A stretch of DNA of 64,000 nucleotides from Denitrovibrio acetiphilus DSM 12809. GTDB taxonomy: Bacteria; Chrysiogenota; Deferribacteres; Deferribacterales; Geovibrionaceae. Of the stretch, positions 26,865-35,469 are shown one piece after another. Under the pieces are notes generated by a model, which worked only from the letters and a program-made list of their open reading frames with translations, ran no database searches and was not told where the DNA came from. The translations under genes were made by a program, and so were the position numbers. Numbering within the stretch: the stretch's first letter is position 1; each line of letters starts with the position of its first letter. Location of the stretch: positions 248,001 through 312,000 of the forward strand of contig NC_013943.1 in assembly GCF_000025725.1 (NCBI RefSeq), given 5' to 3'.

Positions 26865-27655
26865 GCCATCTTCTCCTTGACGTCAAGTATGATATTTACT
26901 TCGTCTGCTGAGATGCCAATATTGAACTTCTGAAACATATCAATTGAAACGATCTTGTTCGCTATCAAACTCTTATAAATTAAAAGAGCCGTGCCTATTT
27001 CAAGGCCAAAAACTTCATCGGTTTCTTCTAATATAGCATCCACTGTGGATTTCGATGTAGATAGGCGCTTGATTATATAATTAATGACTTGAGTGTTATT
27101 ATATTCTTCTAGGGCATATTTCGCAGGATGCACGATTTCGAGATTTTTAGCATATATATCATCTATCTCGTTTCTAGTTGCTATGCCCCAACTAATACCT
27201 TTCCTCTGCCAATATATCTGTTCAATGCTGAACTTTACTATTACGTTCTCATTTTCCAGATCTTTAGCTTCCTTAACCGTTCTTGCAGCATAACTACCGT
27301 CTTTCAACAGTACTAAAAAGTCAGTACTCATAACCTGATATGTATCGTGCATATAAGGGTGTCTAAGGCCAGTTTCATTTGCTATTTTGATTGTCTCATC
27401 TCGATCAAGCGGGTACTGCTCTCGAATATCCAAGATGTTATCATGCCATTCAAGAAACAGAAAATAGTAGTATTCAAGATCAGAAAGGAGATGGTGTTCT
27501 CTTTGTGTTTTCCAGCCGAGAGGCCTATTAGACCTGCTTTGAGAGGAAGGCACATCACGGACAGTCAGCCAAGGCTTATAATTTTCATACTCGCCTGTGC
27601 CGCGTCCTTCAGCTATGCGTTTAAGTATTGTTTTTTCGTCGAATATTGTAGCCAT
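26861..27655 (-). CDS. tnsA: TnsA endonuclease subunit
   Basis: A 264-residue protein (Tn7 TnsA is 273) with the restriction-endonuclease-like active site: E61 in HLLSDLEYY, D112 in STDFLVLL and lysines 128/131 in VKEAKDL. The C-terminal TnsC-interacting domain follows. TnsA cuts the 5' ends so that transposition is cut-and-paste. It is the first gene of the tns operon, starting 113 bp inside the right end. The TnsB sites of that end overlap the likely promoter, which allows autoregulation as in Tn7. Confidence 0.92.
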   Translation of the reverse strand: MATIFDEKTILKRIAEGRGTGEYENYKPWLTVRDVPSSQSRSNRPLGWKTQREHHLLSDLEYYYFLFLEWHDNILDIREQYPLDRDETIKIANETGLRHPYMHDTYQVMSTDFLVLLKDGSYAARTVKEAKDLENENVIVKFSIEQIYWQRKGISWGIATRNEIDDIYAKNLEIVHPAKYALEEYNNTQVINYIIKRLSTSKSTVDAILEETDEVFGLEIGTALLIYKSLIANKIVSIDMFQKFNIGISADEVNIILDVKEKMA

Positions 27656-27669
27656 AATACAAGCGTAAC

Positions 27670-27768
27670 ACTTAAAATGTAATTTTACATTTTATTTAGC
27701 CACTTGCCGACATATTTTTCAGCTTTCTAACTTATATTACTACTTGCAAACTTTATTTTACCAACACA
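27670..27768 (-). repeat. Tn7-like right end with four adjacent TnsB-type sites
   Basis: Read inward from 27768 on the minus strand: GGTAAAATAAAGTTTGCAAG, AGTAATATAAGTTAGAAAGC, AAAATATGTCGGCAAG and GGCTAAATAAAATG. These are four sites of about 22 bp with little spacing, which is the Tn7 right-end layout. The same order is repeated at 28060-28152 in the mini-element. Confidence 0.8.
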
Positions 27769-27773
27769 CAAAA

Positions 27774-28152
27774 TGTTGTGGTAAAATAAAATCTGAAAGC
27801 TTTTCGCAGATAAATTACTGTCAAATACATTAACCAACAAACCTTAGTATAGAGTCCGAAAGTAACTATTCTGAGCAAGCTCATTATTATTCAGTATAAT
27901 TAGTTGGAAATAAATGTGTCCATTATCTTACTCATAAGTGGCATAAAAGTAAGTCTTTAAAACTCAGTTATGCAACGTATAAAATATTACCTTATATGAT
28001 AGTTGGTTATGCATTGTAAATGGTGGCATATTTTAAACGAACACAACAGCGTTTCCGCAATGCGTAGTTTCCAATATATTTTACTACTTGCCGACTTGTT
28101 TATCAGCTTTCCAACTTATATTACAATTTGCAGACTTTATTTTACCTACACA
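27774..28152 (-). mobile_element. 379-bp Tn7-like mini-element without genes
   Basis: The left end TGTTGTGGTAAAATAAAATC (27774) and the right end, read on the minus strand from 28152, TGTGTAGGTAAAATAAAGTC match the ends of the neighbouring complete element. Its right end keeps all four TnsB-type sites. CAAAA duplications flank it at 27769-27773 (shared with the main element) and 28153-28157. The interior has no credible ORF. Short degenerate site-like sequences occur around 27895-27920. It would be mobilisable by TnsABCD supplied in trans. Confidence 0.82.
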
Positions 28153-28200
28153 CAAAACACAACATTATCAACACGGATTATTCTACTGTAACTGACTTGG
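28153..28200 (+). other. attTn7 target at the glmS 3' end
   Basis: The CAAAA duplication (28153-28157) lies 20 nt beyond the glmS stop codon (28178-28180), close to the Tn7 insertion distance. The last glmS codons (NLAKSVTVE) form the sequence that TnsD recognises. All insertions recorded here sit on the glmS-distal side of this point. Confidence 0.8.
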
Positions 28201-30001
28201 CAAGATTCCTGGGTTGGTCAACATCCAGCCCCAAGAGGTGTGCACAGTGATAAGAAAATAGTTGAGTTGCCACTACTGTGGGAAAAACTGACAGCTCTTC
28301 AATAATATCCGGAATCTCTATCATATAGTCACATATGTCTTTCAGCCCTTCGTCACCCTCTGTCACCACAGCGATAACGATGCCATCTCTGGTTTTGACT
28401 TCTTCAACATTTGAAGCAACTTTTTCATAAACTGAAGATTTAGGACAGAGGACAAAAACAGGAAGAGTTTTATCTATCAACGCTATCGGACCGTGCTTCA
28501 TCTCACCTGCTGCATAACCCTCAGCATGTATATAAGAAATCTCTTTAAGTTTCAGAGCTCCTTCCAGCGCAACAGGGAAATTAACGTTACGCCCAAGATA
28601 CAGAAAATCGCTTGCATCTTTAAATTGCTTTGCGAGAGAAAGGATCAGGTCATCTTTGCTAAGAACATTTTCTATGACTTCAGGCAGCCTCACAACTTCG
28701 GCAAGATATCTTCCGCACTCATCTCTGGAAAGTATTTTACGTTCCTGTCCCAGAAACATAGCAAACATAAACAGACTTATCACCTGAGTTGTAAATGCCT
28801 TTGTGGAAGCAACGCCGATCTCCGGACCTGCATGTGTATATATAACACTGTCGGACTCTCTGGATATAGATGATCCGACAACATTGCAGACAGACATAAT
28901 TTTTGCGCCCATCTTTTTAGCAACCCGAAGAGCGGAAAGGGTATCCGCTGTCTCACCGGACTGAGTAATGGCGACAAAAAGAGTTTTCTCATCAATAACA
29001 AGACTTCTATATCTGAACTCAGAAGCGATATCTACCTCTACAGGCATCTTTGCAAATTTCTCAATGTAAAATTTTGCAATAAGTCCTGCATGCCAGCTCG
29101 TTCCGCATGCGACAATAACTATTCTGTTCAGATCCTTAACCGCATCTTTAATAATATTAAAATCAGGGAAGCTGACACTGCTGTTTTCAAGGGAATAGTT
29201 CCCCCTTATAGTGTCAATAATTGCTCTGGGCTGTTCGTATATTTCTTTCTGCATGAAGTGGTTATAGCCTGCCTTCTCTGCCATCACAGGATTCCAGTCT
29301 ATCATTCTCACTTCGCGGTTAACAGATTTACCGTCATTATCATAAATGACAAAACTGTCTTTTTTTAAAACTGCAAGGTCGCCTTCTTCCAGAAATACAA
29401 ACTCTCGTGTATATGAGAGCACTGCGGGGATATCGCTTGCTGCAAACATCTCTCCGTCGCCAATACCGATCACAAGCGGGCTGTCTTTCCGGCCTATTAT
29501 AAGCATATCCGGCTCTGACATACTTATTACAGCGAGTCCGTAAGAACCTATGATCTGCCTGAGAGAATGCTGTACCGCATCCTTCAGGTCGCCGTCATAG
29601 TTTGATTTTATAAGGTGAGCTACTACTTCTGTGTCTGTTTCAGAGTGAAAGATATACCCTTTCTCCTTCAGCATAGTTTTAAGCTCAAGGTAGTTTTCGA
29701 TTATTCCATTATGAACTATAGCAAGTCCTTCGGAACAGTGTGGGTGTGCATTCTCAAAGGACGGCTTACCGTGGGTTGCCCATCTGGTGTGACCTATGCC
29801 AATATTAGCAGTGAAATTTCTGGAGCTGATCTGTTCTTTCAGATTAATAAGCTTACCGACGCTTCTTTCAGTGTGTATGGAGCCTGCTTCAAGCAGAGCA
29901 AGCCCGGCAGAGTCATATCCTCTGTATTCAAGCTTTGAAAGACCTTCCATAAGGACATTAGAAGCTTTTCTATTACCTATATATCCAACAATTCCGCACA
30001 T
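28178..30001 (-). CDS. glmS: Glutamine-fructose-6-phosphate aminotransferase (isomerizing)
   Basis: A 607-residue enzyme making glucosamine-6-phosphate for peptidoglycan and LPS. The glutaminase domain starts with the catalytic Cys2 (MCGIVGYIG). Two SIS domains follow (for example VACGTSWHAGLIAKFYIE and SGETADTLSALR), and the C-terminus ends LAKSVTVE as usual. It is the last gene of a minus-strand run with the S4-domain and SurA genes upstream (20 nt gap to the S4 gene). Its 3' end serves as the Tn7 attachment site and remains intact. Confidence 0.97.
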   Translation of the reverse strand: MCGIVGYIGNRKASNVLMEGLSKLEYRGYDSAGLALLEAGSIHTERSVGKLINLKEQISSRNFTANIGIGHTRWATHGKPSFENAHPHCSEGLAIVHNGIIENYLELKTMLKEKGYIFHSETDTEVVAHLIKSNYDGDLKDAVQHSLRQIIGSYGLAVISMSEPDMLIIGRKDSPLVIGIGDGEMFAASDIPAVLSYTREFVFLEEGDLAVLKKDSFVIYDNDGKSVNREVRMIDWNPVMAEKAGYNHFMQKEIYEQPRAIIDTIRGNYSLENSSVSFPDFNIIKDAVKDLNRIVIVACGTSWHAGLIAKFYIEKFAKMPVEVDIASEFRYRSLVIDEKTLFVAITQSGETADTLSALRVAKKMGAKIMSVCNVVGSSISRESDSVIYTHAGPEIGVASTKAFTTQVISLFMFAMFLGQERKILSRDECGRYLAEVVRLPEVIENVLSKDDLILSLAKQFKDASDFLYLGRNVNFPVALEGALKLKEISYIHAEGYAAGEMKHGPIALIDKTLPVFVLCPKSSVYEKVASNVEEVKTRDGIVIAVVTEGDEGLKDICDYMIEIPDIIEELSVFPTVVATQLFSYHCAHLLGLDVDQPRNLAKSVTVE

Positions 30002-30020
30002 TTTTCAACTCCGGATGAAT

Positions 30021-30284
30021 CTACTCTTTTGTCCTGTATTCTAAGACATTTACATATTTATCGACATCTTTCTTCGGCACAGAACCTTTTAACGGAATTT
30101 CCACAATTTCAAGTTTTTTGTAGTAATTCCACATGTCCAGTTCAATGAGATCGCCGGCTTTAACCTTCGTGCTCGGTTTAGCAGAGCGTCCGTTCAGCAG
30201 GACAAATCCCTCATCCGCCATTTCGTTTGCAACAGTGCGGCGTTTTATAAGCATTAGAACTTTCAGTAGTTTATCAATACGCAT
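30021..30284 (-). CDS. S4-domain RNA-binding protein (RqcP/Hsp15-like)
   Basis: The start at 30284 (MRIDKLLKVLMLIKRRTVAN) is chosen because the S4 domain begins there; a longer frame opens at 30335. The 87-residue product is essentially one S4 domain (MRIDKLLK...GFVLLNGRSAKPSTKVKAGDLIEL), as in RqcP/YlmH-type or Hsp15-like proteins that bind rRNA or tRNA on the 50S subunit. Such proteins act in rescue of stalled ribosomes. The start overlaps the end of the upstream SurA-like gene by 11 nt. Which subfamily it belongs to cannot be settled by eye. Confidence 0.82.
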   Translation of the reverse strand: MRIDKLLKVLMLIKRRTVANEMADEGFVLLNGRSAKPSTKVKAGDLIELDMWNYYKKLEIVEIPLKGSVPKKDVDKYVNVLEYRTKE

Positions 30285-31206
30285 ATTTCTTTTGGATGAG
30301 TATTTCTTTTCTCTTTTCTGCCAGCCAGTTATCAAAAATCTCTTTTGATCTTTCTTCCTGAAGAGTTTTCACGATGCTGTCTCTTTTGTCGCCTGTTACA
30401 TTGTCTTTATTCTTAAAGCCTTCTACGTAGAAAACACGGTATGAGCCATGGTCTTCTAATGGTTCAGTAAGCCCTTTTTTTCCTGCTATGGTGTTTCTGA
30501 TCTCATCATCAAGAAATGCAAGCTCAACCCAGCCTAAGTAGCCGCCGTTATCTGCATTGCCGGATGTGGAAAATTTCATAACAGTTGAACGAAAATCACC
30601 GGTATCTTTGAAATCCGCAAGAGCCTTATCGAGCTGCTCTTTGTTGTCAACAGTCATGATCCGCAGTTCATACATATCAGAAAGCTCAAGTGCTGCGGCA
30701 TTGGCTTCAACATATTTTTTGATATCATCCTCTGTTATTATGATCTTAGGTCTGAACACAGTGCTCATAAGCCTTGCTTTAAGGATGTCTATTTTTATGC
30801 TCCATTTATACTGTTCCATTGTCTGGTTGGAAGCAGCGAGGAGCTCAGAGAGTTTATCTTCATCGATGCTGTTCTTTTCAATAATCTCTTTAACAGCCCC
30901 ATCAACCTCTCTGCTGGAGACACGAACACCTTCTCTGGCTGCTGCCTGTTCGATAACATAGTTGTTAGTCAGCATATCAAGAGCTGCTACATAATACTTA
31001 TTCAGTTCTTCTTCACGCTTATCGCCTTCAAAGTTTTTGTAGATATACTGAAGTCTTTTCGGGTTAAGTGTCTCAAGCTCGTACTGGGTAATGACTTTTT
31101 CCCCGACAACAGCGTAGACCCTGTTTATAATTTCGGCATTGGCACTAACTGCCGCTGCCAGCAACAGTATCAGGATAGATAATTTCAGATTTTTGATACA
31201 AGTCAT
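30274..31206 (-). CDS. SurA-like periplasmic peptidyl-prolyl isomerase
   Basis: A 310-residue exported protein. The signal peptide (to about residue 24, ending VSANA) is followed by a SurA_N-type region (INRVYAVVGEKVITQYELE) and a parvulin/rotamase domain (about 165-275, with GGYLGWVELAFLDDEIRNTI). Such proteins fold outer-membrane proteins in the periplasm. It overlaps the upstream PpiC lipoprotein gene by 62 nt, an unusually long overlap. The chosen ATG is the only start that keeps the signal peptide. The S4-domain gene overlaps its 3' end. Confidence 0.88.
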   Translation of the reverse strand: MTCIKNLKLSILILLLAAAVSANAEIINRVYAVVGEKVITQYELETLNPKRLQYIYKNFEGDKREEELNKYYVAALDMLTNNYVIEQAAAREGVRVSSREVDGAVKEIIEKNSIDEDKLSELLAASNQTMEQYKWSIKIDILKARLMSTVFRPKIIITEDDIKKYVEANAAALELSDMYELRIMTVDNKEQLDKALADFKDTGDFRSTVMKFSTSGNADNGGYLGWVELAFLDDEIRNTIAGKKGLTEPLEDHGSYRVFYVEGFKNKDNVTGDKRDSIVKTLQEERSKEIFDNWLAEKRKEILIQKKYAY

Positions 31207-32101
31207 CGATATATTCCCTTACTTTATTTTCCTGCTTTATACCGTAAAGTTCGGCATAAAGCTTCTTTTTAAGTGTGTCAAAACTAATACCGGACTTCTT
31301 CTGCACTTCAAGCAGCTTAAAGATGTGATAACCGTAGTCAGACTTCATTATTCCGCTGACCTGTCCGGTTTTCAGGGCGAGAGCTTCTTTAAAGATATCC
31401 GGATATTCGTTAACATTGATAAACCCAAGGTCTCCGCCAGCCTCTTTTTCCGGAGCTACAGAGAATTTCTCTGCCACTTCTGAAAAAGGTATCCCCTGTT
31501 TGATAAGTCCAAGGGCGTTTTGCGCTGCCTTCTCCTCGTATGTTACAATATGCTGTATATGAGCAGAAACATCGGCATTAAGTTCATTTTTCTTCTCTTC
31601 ATAAAATGCCTTCAGTTCTTCTTCGCTAATATCTATATCAGAATCAGCAATCTTCTCAAGAAATTTGCCTATTATTATGCGTTGTTTAAGGAGCTCTTTC
31701 AGTGAATCAAAATTCATATTAAGCTGTTTTTCAAACTCACTCAGCATCTTCTGCCCTTTGATAGTCTGAAAGGACTCAACAATGTCTTTAAATTTCCCTT
31801 CATCAACGACAACGCCTTCTGCCACAGCTTTTTGCAGCAGAAGTCTGTGTTCTATGAAATCCTTGTGGAGCGCTTCCACAACAGCCGGATTGGTTCTTGT
31901 CTCTGTGTCCATAACAGAGTTGCTGTATGAGATAAATGCCTCATACTCGTCTTTTGTAATCCTTTCGCCGTTAATTGTGACAAAGGTATTAGCAATCTCC
32001 TCTTCGGTAAGCCCGTTCTTTTTACCGGCTTTACCTGGGAAACAGGAAACTAAAGATAAACATAATACAATTGTGATTATTAAAATTTTTGTCTTTTTCA
32101 T
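31145..32101 (-). CDS. PpiC-type peptidyl-prolyl isomerase lipoprotein
   Basis: A 318-residue protein with a lipoprotein signal (lipobox LVSC at about 17-20), an N-terminal SurA-like chaperone region with ITKDEYEAFISYSN, and a parvulin domain (about 180-275: VSAHIQHIVTYEEKAAQ...AGGDLGFINVNEYPDIFKEA). It probably acts at the membrane on secreted or outer-membrane clients. It is a tandem partner of the SurA-like gene downstream and lies 53 nt after mfd. Confidence 0.88.
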   Translation of the reverse strand: MKKTKILIITIVLCLSLVSCFPGKAGKKNGLTEEEIANTFVTINGERITKDEYEAFISYSNSVMDTETRTNPAVVEALHKDFIEHRLLLQKAVAEGVVVDEGKFKDIVESFQTIKGQKMLSEFEKQLNMNFDSLKELLKQRIIIGKFLEKIADSDIDISEEELKAFYEEKKNELNADVSAHIQHIVTYEEKAAQNALGLIKQGIPFSEVAEKFSVAPEKEAGGDLGFINVNEYPDIFKEALALKTGQVSGIMKSDYGYHIFKLLEVQKKSGISFDTLKKKLYAELYGIKQENKVREYIDDLYQKSEIIYPDTVAGSGS

Positions 32102-32154
32102 AGCCTCTTAGATTACCTTAAATACGCATATTTTTGCAATAGAGTATTTACATT

Positions 32155-35100
32155 TCAGACTGTGGGTATTTTAATAAGTTCATTAATGAAAGATACCGTT
32201 TTATCAAGGACTTTCTGCTCTTTCTCGAAAAACAGCGACAGGGTGAATTCATTGTCAAACTTTGAGCCTGCGCCGGCATTAGCTATAGCGTCCATAATTC
32301 TCTGAGGGTTTGAAGGTGTCCCTTTTGTAAAAACCATCTTAACTTTATTGCTGTAAAGATAGACTTTTTCCATATTTGCAAAGCCTGCCAGTTTTTTTAT
32401 AAGCATAATGCGCCCCAGATTTTCAGTCTCCGGTTTCAGCTCACCGTAAAGCTCCGAAAGCTCATATAAAAGCTCCCGCACACTATCCATATCCTCAACA
32501 CCTGAGAACTTACGATAGTAATCAAGCCTGATCTTAGTATCTTCAATATAGTCAGCAGGGATAAAATGCGGAATTGCTGTAATTATCTCCGTATCTGCGG
32601 AGATGCTCGTTATCCCTTTCAGGTCTTTCACTGCTTCGTCTATCATGGCGATAAAAAGCTCATACCCGACTTTCACCATGAATCCTGACTGGTCAGCACC
32701 CAGCAGGTCGCCTGCACCGCGAAGTTGAAGGTCGTAAAACGCGATCTTCACGCCGCTGCCAAGGTCTGAAAGCTGCTGGATTATCTTAAGTCTCTTTTGT
32801 GCAACATCCGACAAAGACGAAAATTGTTCCACCACAAGATAACAGTAACCACGTCTCCCTGAACGCCCGACACGCCCCTTAAGCTGATATATCTGTGCCA
32901 GCCCGAGGTGAGCGGCATCATTAATCACTATGGTATTTGCATTTGCAATATCTATTCCGTTTTCAATTATTGCGGTACATACAAGAACATCTGTTTTGCC
33001 CGAATAAAACTCCATAAGAATCTTTTCCAGCTCCGAGCTTGTCATCTGACCATGTGCAATGGAAACGTTCGCCCCCGGCAGCATGTTCTTAACACCGGCA
33101 GCCACCGTTTGAATATTTTCTACTCTGTTATGGAGGAAAAATACCTGACCGCCCCGTTCAAGCTCCCTCTGGATGGCGTTTTTAACCTCAACATCACGCT
33201 TGATAACCTTTGTGATAACGGGCAGCCTGTCAACCGGCGGTGTATCTATGGTTGATATATCCCTTATGCCTGAAAGCGAAAGCTGGAGAGTTCTGGGGAT
33301 AGGTGTCGCTGAAAGATACAGAACATCAACATTGCTCCGCATAGCTTTAATCTTCTCTTTATGTGCCACGCCAAAGCGTTGTTCTTCATCAATGATCAAA
33401 AGTCCGAGATCCTGAAACTCTATCTCTTTGGACAGCATTTTGTGAGTACCTATCAGTATATCCAGATCACCCTTTGAGAGATCAACAAGTATCTGTCTGG
33501 TATCTCTTGCAGTCCGGAAACGGCTCACGTAGTCTACCTTTACAGGCAAATCCTTAAACCGTTCAAAAAAAGTCATATAGTGCTGTCTGGCGAGAACTGT
33601 GGTGGGGACAAGCACAGCGACCTGTTTCCCTCCGGCAACAGCCTTACATGCGGCACGCATAGCCACTTCTGTTTTACCAAAGCCGACATCACCGCAAACA
33701 AGCCTTTCCATAGGCATTGCAGATTCCATATCATTATAAACGTCGTGTATCGCAGAAAGCTGATCATCGGTTTCATCATATTCAAACGACTGCTCGAAAT
33801 TATCCAGCATGTTTCCGTCATCAGTAAACGAAAAACCTTTCTCTACTTTCCGCTGGGCGTAAAGCTTCAGCAGATCCATGGCTATCTTCTTCGCCCTTGC
33901 CTTTGCCTGCGCTTTAACTTTTTTCCACTGCTGTGTCTGAAGAGAGCTGACTCTCGGTCTTGAGCCTTCCGAGCCAATGTATTTTTGTATCTGCCCTATC
34001 GAGGATAGCGGCACGTACAGAAATTCACTGTTGTCATACTCAAGCTGTATAAAATCACCTTCCACACCGCCGATGCTCTGGTGCACCAGACCAAGGTAGA
34101 TTCCTATACCATAATCGACATGAACGACATGATCCCCGGGCTCAAGGTCAGATATAGTTGTGGAGTAAAGTTCTTTTTTACCGCGTTTAGGTCTTTTCTT
34201 TGCTGTACCGAATATATCTTCATCTGTGAAAACAGCAAGCATCAGCTTCTCATCTATGAACCCGCCGCGAAATTTTTCTGAATGCAGATAAAGCCCTGCC
34301 TTGTCCACCTCTTTATAGTTTTCAACTTTAGCAGGTATAAACGCATAATCCTTTGAAAACTCAGAGAAAAGTTTTGCAAGACGGTCACTTTCTATAGAAC
34401 ATATCACACGGAAAGATTTTTCTGCGTAGCTCTTGATAATATCCATAGCAGCAGACATTGACTGATAAAGATTGCCTTTCTTCCCGGCAAAGAGCATGGC
34501 GCTGCTTTTATACCTTGTCCCTTCGCTTTCAGCTGTTGTGATGTCCGCCATCACGTTTACTCTGTCTTCGGTCATATAAAAAAGCATACGTGAAGGTGCA
34601 ATAAAATTATTGTTCCAGAAGTTTTCACCTTCAGGCATTTTATCATCTATGAGCACACGAAAATCTGTGAAAATCGACCTGTAATCTTCCGTAAAGAACA
34701 GAAAATTATAGCTTTCGCTCACATAGTCCATCAGGTTTTCCATATTATGCACAGCGGGGGTCAGCCAGTGACATCCGGCATATTTCCCATATAGCTCTAC
34801 CTTATCTAAAATATCACTGTCATTTATATATTTCCTGAGGTCATCTACATCAAAAAGAGCTTCTGATGCTGGAAGGAGCCTTACAGTTTTTTCAATTTTG
34901 AGAGTGCGTCTCGTACGTATATCAACATAAGATATCCGCTCCGCCTCATCGTCAAAAAATTCTATCAGACAAGGGGTTTCACTATCTGCGGGAAAAACCT
35001 CAAGCGTATCGCCTCTGAATGCATATTCTCCTGCACCCTCAACCATTTCCACATGCACATACCCGGAGTAGGCAAGGATATATTCGAGCTCTTCCCGTTC

Positions 35101-35466
35101 ATATGTGCCTCCGACCTTGATATCCGCTGTGGCAGAAGCAAAAACATCTTTCGGTGGTAATGATTTCAGAAGTCCGTACGGAGTAGTGACAAGGATGCAG
35201 CTCGCATCAGCGTTCAGCAGAAAGTCCAGAGTGGATGCACGTTTTGCGAAAACCTCCGGCAAAACACGGGCTTCCTCATAAGGATCCTGCGTATACTCAG
35301 GAAAACCAAGTACCCGCACACCGGAGAAGAAGAACTCGGCCTCCTGCATGATAAGGTCGTATTCCCTCTTGTTCCCTGCAACAAGAATGCTGACACGCCC
35401 CTTCGGTCTGTTGTTATAAAAGTGCCATATGGAGGAACATCCCCAAAGGCTGCTAAGTAAAGACAT
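32155..35466 (-). CDS. mfd: Transcription-repair coupling factor Mfd
   Basis: A 1103-residue SF2 translocase. It has a UvrB-like N-terminal region, the RNA-polymerase-interacting domain beginning LEPGDHVVHVDYGIG (about 425), a RecG-like helicase motor with Walker A GDVGFGKTEVAMRAA and DEEQ box (LLIIDEEQRFG), motif VI in QLKGRVGRSGRRGYCYL, and the TRCF C-terminal domain. It removes stalled RNA polymerase and recruits UvrA. It lies 3 nt downstream of gmhA in the same operon. Length is slightly below the E. coli protein (1148). Confidence 0.97.
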   Translation of the reverse strand: MSLLSSLWGCSSIWHFYNNRPKGRVSILVAGNKREYDLIMQEAEFFFSGVRVLGFPEYTQDPYEEARVLPEVFAKRASTLDFLLNADASCILVTTPYGLLKSLPPKDVFASATADIKVGGTYEREELEYILAYSGYVHVEMVEGAGEYAFRGDTLEVFPADSETPCLIEFFDDEAERISYVDIRTRRTLKIEKTVRLLPASEALFDVDDLRKYINDSDILDKVELYGKYAGCHWLTPAVHNMENLMDYVSESYNFLFFTEDYRSIFTDFRVLIDDKMPEGENFWNNNFIAPSRMLFYMTEDRVNVMADITTAESEGTRYKSSAMLFAGKKGNLYQSMSAAMDIIKSYAEKSFRVICSIESDRLAKLFSEFSKDYAFIPAKVENYKEVDKAGLYLHSEKFRGGFIDEKLMLAVFTDEDIFGTAKKRPKRGKKELYSTTISDLEPGDHVVHVDYGIGIYLGLVHQSIGGVEGDFIQLEYDNSEFLYVPLSSIGQIQKYIGSEGSRPRVSSLQTQQWKKVKAQAKARAKKIAMDLLKLYAQRKVEKGFSFTDDGNMLDNFEQSFEYDETDDQLSAIHDVYNDMESAMPMERLVCGDVGFGKTEVAMRAACKAVAGGKQVAVLVPTTVLARQHYMTFFERFKDLPVKVDYVSRFRTARDTRQILVDLSKGDLDILIGTHKMLSKEIEFQDLGLLIIDEEQRFGVAHKEKIKAMRSNVDVLYLSATPIPRTLQLSLSGIRDISTIDTPPVDRLPVITKVIKRDVEVKNAIQRELERGGQVFFLHNRVENIQTVAAGVKNMLPGANVSIAHGQMTSSELEKILMEFYSGKTDVLVCTAIIENGIDIANANTIVINDAAHLGLAQIYQLKGRVGRSGRRGYCYLVVEQFSSLSDVAQKRLKIIQQLSDLGSGVKIAFYDLQLRGAGDLLGADQSGFMVKVGYELFIAMIDEAVKDLKGITSISADTEIITAIPHFIPADYIEDTKIRLDYYRKFSGVEDMDSVRELLYELSELYGELKPETENLGRIMLIKKLAGFANMEKVYLYSNKVKMVFTKGTPSNPQRIMDAIANAGAGSKFDNEFTLSLFFEKEQKVLDKTVSFINELIKIPTV

Positions 35467-35469
35467 AAA

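Larger units (their letters stand above)
10913..27768 (-). mobile_element. Tn7-like transposon with tnsABCDE, inserted downstream of glmS
   Basis: A 16,856-bp element. The left end TGTATCGGTAAAATAAAGT (10913) and the right end, read on the minus strand from 27768, TGTGTTGGTAAAATAAAGT agree at 16 of 19 positions and have Tn7-type TGT/ACA termini. It is flanked by identical 5-bp duplications, CAAAA (10908-10912 and 27769-27773). The tnsABCDE genes read inward from the right end, as in Tn7, and that end faces glmS. Cargo lies toward the left end: a histidine phosphatase, a DUF262/HEPN pair and an IetAS-like pair broken by an IS21-family element. No cas genes are present, so this is not a CRISPR-associated transposon. 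Confidence 0.93.

Noticed and set aside
10913-28152. CRISPR-associated Tn7-like transposon
   Set aside because: No cas genes, repeats or spacers were found, and the operon ends with a TnsE-like gene and a long TnsD with glmS as target, as in classical Tn7.
28158-28164. CACAACA next to glmS paired with TGTTGTG at 27774 as the transposon boundary
   Set aside because: The 7-bp match looked attractive, but the inner boundary at 28152 gives the conserved TGTG...GGTAAAATAAAG terminus and CAAAA duplications at every junction.
28003-28191. Plus-strand ORF within the mini-element and glmS end
   Set aside because: It runs through the TnsB-type sites and the glmS stop region and has no SD or recognisable product.
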